The translations under genes were made by a program, and so were the position numbers. Below, piece by piece: positions 1 through 8,900 of a stretch of DNA of 60,975 bases. The notes under the pieces were generated by a model, which was given only the letters and a program-made list of their open reading frames with translations, was not told the origin of the DNA and made no database searches. The DNA is from Verrucomicrobiota bacterium (GTDB lineage Bacteria; Verrucomicrobiota; Kiritimatiellia; RFP12; UBA1067), in assembly GCA_023269675.1 (NCBI GenBank), contig JAHFSX010000032.1, positions 1 through 60,975 on the forward strand, written 5' to 3'. Positions within the stretch are counted from its first letter, which is position 1. Every line of letters begins with the position of its first letter.

Positions 1-2
1 CG

Positions 3-2582
3 GGGACGGCCGAGCTGGACCTGTCGCTGTTAACGTGCGACGGCATCACCTTCACCTTCCCGCCCGGCTTCAAGGTCGCGGCCGGCGCGTTCACCGTCCT
101 GGTCCGCAATCCGGTCGCGTTTGCGGCGCGGTATCCCGGCGTGGCCTACGGCGGCGTGTATCTCGGGAAGCTTGGCAACGACGGGGAGAAGGTCCGCGTC
201 CTGCGGCCCGACGGGAGCAGCGTCGTTTCGGTGGAATACGACGACGATCCGCCCTGGGTGCTGGGCCCGGACGGGATGGGGTATTCCCTCGTGAACACGG
301 ACACCGACGGCGATCCCGACGACGCGGCCAACTGGCGCGCCAGCGCGGCTCTGTTCGGCTCGCCCGGCGCGGAGGATCCGGCGCCCGCGTACGGCACGTC
401 CGTGGTCTTCAACGAGATCCTGTCCCACACGGACCCGCCGCTGGAGGACGCGATCGAACTGCATAACCTGTCGGGCCAGCCGGCGGCGGTGGGCGGCTGG
501 TTCCTGAGCGACGCGGCCCGCGACCTCCTGGGCAACCTGGATGCGGCGCAGCTCAAGAAATACCGCATCCCGGACGGCACCGTGATACCCGCGCAGGGCT
601 TCAAGGTGTTTTACGAGCAGGCGTTCAACGGCGGTTCCGCGGTGTCGCCGTTTGCCCTGAGCGAGTTCGGCGAGCGGGTCTATCTCTCCGCCGCGGACGC
701 CGCCGGGAACCTGCTCGGACACATCGTGGCGCTCGACATCCCCCCGATGGAGAACGGCGTTTCCTTCGGCCGCGTGCGGACCGGCGACGGGCCGGAGCAT
801 GTCGCCCTTTCGGCGCGCACCTTCGGCGTGGACAATCCCGCCAACGTGTCCCAGTTCCGGGCGGGAATCGGGGCCACGAACGCCGCGCCGCGCGTCGGAC
901 CTGTGGTCATCAACGAGATCATGTATAACCCGCCGACCAATCTGACGGAGTTCGTCGAGCTGCACAACATCACGGCTGCGCCCGTGGACGTGTCCCTGTG
1001 GACACTCAACGGCGCGGGGGGCTTCGCCTTCCCGGACGGGACGGCCATTCCCGCCGGGGGCTTCGCGCTGATCGCGGACACGAACCGCCTGTCGGCGGAG
1101 GCTTTCCGGGCGGCGCGGAACGTGCCTGCCGGCTGCGCCGTGTACGCGGGCGCGTTCACGCTCGATAACGACGGGGAGCGCCTGACGCTGCAGAGGCCCA
1201 ACACCTTGCCCGCCGAGCCCACGTACACGGTTGAGAGCGTGCGCTACAACGACAAGCCGCTCTGGCCGACCGAGGCCGACGGCGGCGGGCCTTCGCTGGA
1301 GCGCTACGAGCCCGCCGTCTGCGGCGGCGAGCCGCTGAACTGGCGGACCAGCCGCACGGGCGGCTCGCCGGGCCGCACGAACCTGTTCGACATCGGGTTG
1401 ACGGTGACGGCCGGTTCGAGCTGGAAATACAGGGCCGTGCCCGCCTCGCTCGGCACGGCGTGGCGCGAAGCCGATTATGCGGACGGCGTCTGGCCGGACG
1501 GGGCCGCGCCGCTGGGCTATGGCGAAGCGGGACTGGCGACCGTGGTTCCGTACGGGCCGGATCCCACGAACAAGTACGTCACCACCTACTTCCGCAAGGC
1601 GTTCGCGCTGGCGGAGGATCCTGCGGCCCTGACGCGTCTCACGCTCGAAGCGGTGTACGACGACGGTTTCGTCGCCTATCTGAACGGCGTCGAGGTGGCC
1701 CGCCGCGCGATGCCCGCGGGAGCCGCGAGTTACGGCACGTTGGCGGACGACCACGAGAGCGGCGCCTTCGAAACGATCGAGCTGGGCACGGCGGGTATCG
1801 CCCTCCTGCGCCAGGGGCAGAACCTGCTGGCCGTGGAGCTGCATCAGGCCGAGGCCTCCGGTCAGGATCTCGTCTGGGACGCGCGCGTCACGTACCGGAC
1901 TTCGGCGACGGTCTTGGCCGCTGAGCCCGTCTGCACGCCCGTCGGAGGGCGTTTCATCGACCCGTTCGCCGCCACGCTGGCCAGTGCCACGGCCGGGGCG
2001 CAAATCCGCTACACGCTGGACGGAGGAACGCCGGACGAGACGTCGGCCGTTTACGGCGCGCCGCTGGTGCTGGCGTCGTCGACCGTGCTCAAGGCCCGGA
2101 CCTACGCGCTCGGATATGGAGCAAGCGGCGTCACGACGGCGTTTTTTGAGCGCATCGAGCAGGACGGCGACGGCGACGGTCTGCCCGACGATTGGGAGCT
2201 GACGCATTTCGGCGCGACTGCGGTTGCGGGCGGTGCCGACGACAGCGACCATGACGGCGTGCCCAACGCTGACGAGTATGTCTGCGGGACCGATCCGACG
2301 GATGCACGCAGCACGCCCGCCCTGTTCATCGAGAGCGACAGCGGCGTTCTCCGCGTGCGCTTCCTCACGATTCCGACGGACCGGGACAGCCTGGCTTACA
2401 GCCATCAGAACCGGTATTACTCGCTGCAATCGGCGAGCTCGCTGGCGGGCGCCGAGGCGGCCTGGAACGCTGTGCCTTCGATGGACGGCGTGCCGGGCGA
2501 CGGCGGGACGCACGACTACGCGGTGCCGGCGGGGCAACCTGCGGCGTTCTATAAATTGCGCATCTGGCTGGCGCTGCCGTGA
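3..2582 (+). CDS. Secreted multidomain protein with lamin-tail (LTD) repeats, 5' truncated
   Basis: The reading frame is open from the first bases of the window, so the start lies upstream and the signal peptide is not visible. Translation shows a partial LTD module (nt 3-350), a second LTD (about 400-830, with VVFNEILSHTDPP and AIELHNLSG) and a third (about 900-1380, with VVINEIMYNPP and EFVELHNITA). A jelly-roll-like segment follows (about 1400-1910, with YDDGFVAYLNGVEV). Next is a chitobiase/hexosaminidase C-terminal-like module (about 1920-2150, with IRYTLDGGTPDE) and a thrombospondin-type-3-like Asp-rich calcium loop (about 2160-2320, with DGDGDGLPDDWE). The C-terminal tail has no recognisable sorting motif. 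The modules repeat those of the convergent giant protein next door, so the two are probably paralogous surface or exported proteins. LTD and CHB_HEX modules are binding or scaffold domains. No catalytic domain is seen in the visible part. Confidence 0.85.
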   Translation, partial: GTAELDLSLLTCDGITFTFPPGFKVAAGAFTVLVRNPVAFAARYPGVAYGGVYLGKLGNDGEKVRVLRPDGSSVVSVEYDDDPPWVLGPDGMGYSLVNTDTDGDPDDAANWRASAALFGSPGAEDPAPAYGTSVVFNEILSHTDPPLEDAIELHNLSGQPAAVGGWFLSDAARDLLGNLDAAQLKKYRIPDGTVIPAQGFKVFYEQAFNGGSAVSPFALSEFGERVYLSAADAAGNLLGHIVALDIPPMENGVSFGRVRTGDGPEHVALSARTFGVDNPANVSQFRAGIGATNAAPRVGPVVINEIMYNPPTNLTEFVELHNITAAPVDVSLWTLNGAGGFAFPDGTAIPAGGFALIADTNRLSAEAFRAARNVPAGCAVYAGAFTLDNDGERLTLQRPNTLPAEPTYTVESVRYNDKPLWPTEADGGGPSLERYEPAVCGGEPLNWRTSRTGGSPGRTNLFDIGLTVTAGSSWKYRAVPASLGTAWREADYADGVWPDGAAPLGYGEAGLATVVPYGPDPTNKYVTTYFRKAFALAEDPAALTRLTLEAVYDDGFVAYLNGVEVARRAMPAGAASYGTLADDHESGAFETIELGTAGIALLRQGQNLLAVELHQAEASGQDLVWDARVTYRTSATVLAAEPVCTPVGGRFIDPFAATLASATAGAQIRYTLDGGTPDETSAVYGAPLVLASSTVLKARTYALGYGASGVTTAFFERIEQDGDGDGLPDDWELTHFGATAVAGGADDSDHDGVPNADEYVCGTDPTDARSTPALFIESDSGVLRVRFLTIPTDRDSLAYSHQNRYYSLQSASSLAGAEAAWNAVPSMDGVPGDGGTHDYAVPAGQPAAFYKLRIWLALP

Positions 2583-2610
2583 CAGGTATCAGGCGGCAAG
2601 CAGATTGTCG

Positions 2611-2736
2611 GTTGTGCTGAAATAGTCGGCGGACGACACGGAGGTCGTCCCTCCATTGAAGAAAAGCGGCCGTTATTGCATGTTCTGGAGGGTCGGGCTC
2701 CGTCCCGACCTCGCCTGTCGGACTTTTTCAGCGGAA
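2611..2736 (+). repeat. MITE-like element with terminal inverted repeats, copy 1 (diverged)
   Basis: The left end reads GTTGTGCTGAAATAGTCGG and the right end contains CGGACTTTTTCAGCG, which are imperfect inverted repeats. The interior shares GACGACACGGAGGTCGTCCC and GGAGGGTCGGGCTCCGTCCC with the copies at 54234 and 56235. It is about 126 bp and non-coding. Confidence 0.7.
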
Positions 2737-2759
2737 TCGATTGTCAGCTCAATCGTCAG

Positions 2760-2944
2760 ATATAATCTTTATCTTTCTCGTAATCTTAATCCCTCTCCCT
2801 CCCGCCCCCTCTGTCGATTCGTCCGAATCCCGCACTTTGCGCTGCGCCCATGAACGCGGTGAAGCGCTGCGTTTCGGAAACCGGGGCAGCGCTGAAGACG
2901 TGAGATTAAGATTAGGATTAAGATTACGATTTTGATTAAGATGG
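2760..2944. repeat. Inverted pair of degenerate GATTAN hexamer arrays, copy 1
   Basis: The right arm at 2903-2944 reads as consecutive hexamers GATTAA, GATTAG, GATTAA, GATTAC, GATTTT, GATTAA, GATGGG. The left arm at about 2762-2793 is the reverse complement of the same kind of hexamers. The arms flank a spacer of about 110 bp. The same arrangement recurs at 20359-20466 and 26836-26979. Confidence 0.7.
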
Positions 2945-2955
2945 GGCCTGCTGAT

Positions 2956-5900
2956 TCAGCGCAGGTCGGCTTTGACGCGGAGGAAGCGCGTGCCGACCGG
3001 CGGATCGGCGTAGATGAGGGTCTGGCCCGTGCCGAGAATCTCGGTGTAGTCGGGCACGGCCGTCCACCCGCCTGCGGACAGGCTCGTGCGGCTTTCCAGC
3101 GTGTAGTAGCGCCGCAGGCCGCCGTACTCGGGTCCGGCCGGGACCGTCTGGCATGAGACGACCGGAGATCCGCTGACCGACGTCAGGTTGATCACGAAGC
3201 GGCTGGCTGCGTTGGTCGGCTGCGTGCCCGCCTCGTACTCGGCCCACGTGGCTACGCCGTCGCCGTCGGGGTCGGCGTTTGCCGCCGCGTCGAAGTCGTT
3301 CGTCGCGCCCCATTGGGCCAGCCACCAGGTGGGGGTGCCGTGGGCCGCCAGCTCCTGCCCGCCGGGCGTGCCGCCCGGCGCCGCGCTCGCGCGCCAGCTC
3401 GCGGGCAGGGCGTTGTCCCAGCGCGGATGGATGAGCGCGAGCGATGAGCCGTCCCCGTCCGCCGCGCCGGGCCACGGGAAGGCGGGCGAGTAGGTGACGC
3501 GGTCGATCTCGTTCGACACCGCGTCGATGAGCTCGATCGTGTCGCCGGCGTTGTCGAGCGTGCCGGCCGTCCAGACCTGGGCCGGCGCGTCGTAGGGGAC
3601 GAAGGGGCTGGAGGCGATCACCAGGCAGGTGCCCGGGTTCAGCAGCGTGCCTTCGGGGAAGGTGTGGGTGAAGCCCTTCGAGAAGCTGTACCCCGTCAGG
3701 TCCAGCGGCGCGCCGCCGGGGTTGGTCAGCTCGACATACTCCGCCTGGCCGACCACGGCCGGGTGATAATGGATTTCCGAGATGACCGCGTGGCCCTCGC
3801 GCCAGTCGAAGGGTTGCGCGCCCATGTCGGCGCGGCTGCCGTCGGCGTCTTGCGGGGATGCGGGGTCGCCTGAATCGATCGCGGCGGAGCCGGTCTGGAG
3901 GCGGAAATTGCCTGCGCCTGGATGTTCGAACTGGGGCTCCGCGAAGAGGTTGCCGGTGCCGGGCACGGGCTCGGTGTCGGAGAGCGTGTACGACACGTCG
4001 AGTGTGGAGAGTGAGTCACACAAGAAGGGCGAAATCCTCGCGTGCGAGACGATGCAGTTGCGCACGTCGGCGGAGCCGCCGCCGTCGCCGAGGTTCTTCT
4101 CGTAGACGGAGACGGCGTGGCTGAGGTTGCGGAAGGTGTTGTTCTCGATCAGGCCGTGCGAACCGGCGTCCTTGATCCCGAAGCCCATGTCGACGTCCTG
4201 AATGACGTTGCGGCGGGCGATGACGGTCGAGTCCTGTCCGATGGAGATGCCTTTGTCGAAGCAATTCTCGATCACGTTGCCTTCGATCAGCAGGTCTTTC
4301 GCCTTCTCGCCGATATCCACGCCGTCGCTGTTGAAGCCGACGAAGCCGTAGATGTGGTTGTTGCGGATGATTCCGCCGTGCACGCCGTCGTAGTCCACGG
4401 CGTCCGTGTCCGGCTGATCGCAGCCGCGGAAGTCGTTGTTCTCCACGCGGGCATACTGGGCGCGCTTGATGTTGATGATGTCGCCCACGACGCTGATGTG
4501 CAGCCGGCTGTTGCACAGGACGGTCGAGTTGCCGTTCTGGACGAAGATCGGGTAATGCACGTCGTCCACGTCCAGGCCGTCCATGTAGAGGTCCGAGCCG
4601 AGCGCGTTGATCGCGCCCTTGAAGTTGACCGCATCGGCGTGCGTCAGCGAGGCTCCCCGGACGACCACGTTGGACAGAATGCCCGTATGGTCGGCATGGT
4701 TAAAGCCGATGCCGCCCCAGCGCAGCTCACTTTCGGACCCGACGCTGAGCGCCGGGTCCACAAAGAGGCGGGCCCTGGCGTTGTCGTTGGTGTTCGGCAG
4801 AATGCGCACAGGCGCCTCGGCCGTGCCGGTCAGGCGCAGGGCCCCTTGCACGTAAAGGCTGGCCGAGTCCGGCATCTGGATCGTCACGCCCGGCTCGGCG
4901 GTCAGGCTCGAGTTGGACGGGACATAGATGTCGCCCGCAGCCAGCCACGGCGAGCCGGCCGCCGTGAGCGTGAGGTTGCCGTTCACGACGGAGGGCAGGA
5001 GGCTCGCGCCGGTGGGGGTGAACACGGCGGTCACGCTCAGCGGCGTCGCGCTGTCGGGGACGAACGTCAGAACGGGCGAGGTGTTCGTGGTGACGCCGCC
5101 GGAAGCGCGGGCGGCCACGGCCTGAAGGTCGAAGCCGAGGTCATTGAAGTTGTCCGATGACTGGTGGATCTCGACCGCGAGGACGTTTGTGCCCTCGACA
5201 AAGGTCACGGGAGAAACCGTGAACGCGTTGTAGGCATTTTCGTTTGGAACGCTCGAACCGGTGATGTTCGACGAAGCGAATGTCGCGTAAGTGACGGGCC
5301 CTTCCGGCATGTTCGAGCGCAGGATCTCATTGCCGTTGAGGTAGACGATGGCGCCGTCGTCGCGGAGGAGCTGCAGGTCCAGCGAGCTGATCGCGGCGGC
5401 GTTGTTGACCACGAGCGTCCTGCGGAAATAGGCGGAGGTGATCAGGTTCGAGGCCGCGCCGATGACAGTGGCCTCGTCGCTGTCGCCATAGCCCAGCTGG
5501 CCGGCGCCAGAGGACCACGCGGCGTCATTGAAGGCGGTCTGATTCCAGCCGGCGGTTTCGTTGGTCGGAACTCGGTAGCGCCAAACGGAACCCTTGCTCG
5601 ACAGGCTGGTGAACCCGTTGCTGACCACCCAGTAGGCGAAGGCTTGCCCGATGGCGGGCACGGCGGTGAACGTGACGGGTATGCCGGACAGCAGGGTGTT
5701 CGTGGCACCGTTGGCCAGGGGCACGTAATTGGCCAGCACGCGGCCTGTGCCGCCCACGTCCACCGGCACTTGAGCAGTCAGCCCACCGCTGAAGTAGTTG
5801 GCTACCTGCTGCAGGGCAATCGCGGGCCGCTGGCGCGCATAGCTGCGGATCGCCTCGATGTTGGTGTCCCACGCCGTCACGGATGCAATGCCGCCTTTGG

Positions 5901-8900
5901 CGCTGTATAACTTGGAGTGCTCGATGATCTCCGAGCGGATGCGCTGGGCCTCGAAGTCGATGATGGGAAGGATGCGGTTCGTGCTGAAGGAGCTGTTGAG
6001 GTGCGCCATCAGGCGCTGGGCGCAATAGGGCCGGAACTCCGCGTTGTTCAGGAGCTCGCGGAAGACGACCATGGAGGAGCCCATGGTTGGCAAGCGGTTG
6101 TCGTTCACGTTGCCGAAGGCGCGGTCAAGATCGACGAAGCACCAGCGCCACTTGCCGCCCGGATTCCGGTCGCGCCACCACTTCCTGTTATGTGCCCACG
6201 CGGTGTCGTCCGTAAACACTTGCCCGGCCACATAATCCACAAGGTCCTCGATGTCGACCTGGCTCTTCACATACTCGTAGTTTGCGGGCAGAGCCAGGCT
6301 GTTCGCCCCGAGGTACGCGAGCAGCGCGTTCCAGCCGTCCGCGGTGCCGTAGTCGAGCAGCTCTTCGCCGCTGGTGCCGTCATTCTCGAAGAAATCGATG
6401 TCGGCCAGATCGGTGCCGTAGTTTTTCGCGCAGTAGACCTCATCCATCTTCTCCTGGATGTTGATCAGCCCGTAGTACGCTCCGTTCAGGTAGCTGGCGC
6501 ACGGGCGGAATCCCTGCACGGCGTTGTCGATGGCACCCTTGAGCATCTGCTGGCCCAGCGTGTCCCGGAGAAAGGTCACGGCCCAATCGTCGTTGCCGTT
6601 GCGCAGCACGAAGCGGTCGAAGAGGCCGATCGGCTTCTCGGGGAAGAGCTGATAGCCGAGCTCCGAGGCGCCGTACTTGCTGTCGAGTTTGACGGTGAAC
6701 GGCTTCTGCGCCTTCAGGAACGTGTTGAGGCTGAAGAGGCGGAAGCCCGCGCCGACCTGGAACGCCGTGTTCGACGGCGTGGTGCAGAACTGGACCGAGC
6801 CCGGCACGTCACGCTCTTTCAGGTAGTTGGTGTAGATGCCGTAGGTCGGGTCGAAGAGCAGCAGGGGATCGATGACGAGCGACACGACGGGCAGCTCGGG
6901 CTTGCGCTGGCCCACGAGGAACGTGCGGGTCACGACCGGGCCGGGGTGGAGCCCGTCGGCGAAGGCGCGGGCGCGGACCACGGTGGTGTTCGTGACGACG
7001 AAGCCGTTGGTGTAGAGCCGCGACGCCGAGTTCGGCTGGCTGCTGTCGAGCGTGTAGCGGATCGCGTTCACGCCCGCGCCGGCGGCGAGCGTGACGGTCA
7101 CCGGCCCGTCGACGAAGAGCGGATCGGCGGGCGAGACGGTGACGGCGGGCGCGCGGTGCAGGTTCTGCGGGAGCATCGGCGCGCGGTTGGTCGTGCCGGC
7201 GGTGGATTCGCCGAAGTAGCCCCACGTGCCGCCGCCGTCGGGGTAGCGGCCAAGGGAGATGTCGCCCTGCTGGACGCCGAAGGTCACGCCGTCGACGAGC
7301 GTGCCGGCAGGGGTAAAGAGGCCGACCTGCTCGCCGTCCGCGGAGAGCTTGAAGTTCGTGTGGTAGGAGCGGGTGACGAAGTTGTAGAAGTTCCAGTAGG
7401 GCCGCTTCAGCGCGAGCCCGGGCCGGGAGTCGTACCCGTCCGCCCAGATCCGCAAGTGTCCGCCGGCCGGGATGGTCGCGCCGTCGGGGATGCGCCAGCG
7501 GAAAGGCTGCTCCAGGTTGTCGGAGAGGTGGTACCCGCTCAGGTCGATCGCCGAGGGCCCGCCGTTGTAGAGTTCGATCCAGTCGGCGAAGTCCGTGAAG
7601 TCCGTGATCTCAGGCGTGGACTCGACATTGCTGGCCATGACCTCGTTGATGCCCAGGAAGGAACGGCGGTAAAAGGCCGAGGTCACCGCGCTGGGAACCA
7701 GACCGGTCGCGAAGGCGCGCACGAGCAGCTCGGTTTCGCCGGTGATCGTCAGCGGGCCGGTGTAGAGGGGCGAGGCCGCGGTCGGCACGGTGCCGTCGGT
7801 CGTGTAGCGCAGTGTCGCCGAGGCGGAGGCGCAGGTGGCGGTGACCGAAAGCGTTCCGGTGAAGACGCCGCCGGGGTGCGAGAGCTCCGGCGCGGGCGTG
7901 AAGCCCTCGAAAGCCGCGTCGTTCTTGGTGCCGGCCGTGGGCTTGGCGAGGTAGCCGGCGACCAGCGCGACCGTGCCGGTCGGCGGTTTCCAAGAGAAGG
8001 ACAGTTCGCTCATCAGGAGCATGTCGCCGCTGGTCGAGGAGCTGTTGAGCGCCTGGATGGCGAGCACGTTCGTGCCGTCCACCAGCAGGTAGGAGTAGGC
8101 GTTCAGGTTGTAATCCAGAAACACCCCGGCGAGCGAATCGCTGCGGCTGGCGGACGCGCGGGAGTTCCAGATGGTCGGGACGGGGACGTTGTTGGAGGCG
8201 ACGAGGGTGCCGTTGAGCCAGGCGACGAAGCCGTCGTCGAACTTGACGCGCAGCAGGGCATTGAAAATCTCGGCGCTGTCGCGCAGCACGAAGGGGTAGC
8301 GCACGAAGGCCGAGCCCTGCTTGCCGTACATCTCGGCGTAGATGTCGGTCTGGATCAGGGGGAGGTAGTCGGGGTCGACGTCGAACCCGATGCCGTTGCC
8401 CGCCGGGGTCCACGCGCTGTCGTCGAAGCTCCGCGTGTTCCAGTCTTCCGCCAGTTGCGGCGCGTCCGTCGGCACGAGGTAGCGCCCCGGCGTGCCGAAC
8501 TGGACCGGGGACGTCGTCGTGACGGCGGGAGCCCAGGCGAGCTTCAGTTCGCTTTGCAGGAGCAGGTCGGAGCTGTTCGTCGCGGAGTTCAGCGACTGCA
8601 AAGCGAGCACGTTGGTGCCGTCGACCAGCAGGTGCGCGAAAGCGGCGAGGTCATAATCCGTGAAGGTGACGGCGAGCGCTTCGTCCCGGGTGGAGGTCGC
8701 TTTGGCGTTCCAGGCCGGCGAGGCGGGGGCGCTCACGGAGGCCACCTGGACGCCGTTGAGCCAGGCGACGAAGCCGTCCTCGAACTTCAGCCGCAGGAGG
8801 ACCTGGGTGATTTGGGCGGCGCCGTCGAGGACGAACGGGTAGCGCACAAAGGCCGAGGCCTGCTTGTTGTACATTTCGGAGTAGAGGTCGGTCTGGAACA

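Larger units (their letters stand above)
2583..2955. other. Intergenic repeat region between two convergent genes
   Basis: No gene is supported here. The 373 bp lie between two convergent stop codons. They hold a MITE-like element (2611-2736) and an inverted pair of GATTAN hexamer arrays (about 2760-2944). Either palindrome could act as a bidirectional terminator, but no clean U-tract terminator was found. Confidence 0.6.

Noticed and set aside
30..2537. 835-codon minus-strand ORF
   Set aside because: It is the antisense shadow of the LTD protein. Arg-rich sequence with no family features.
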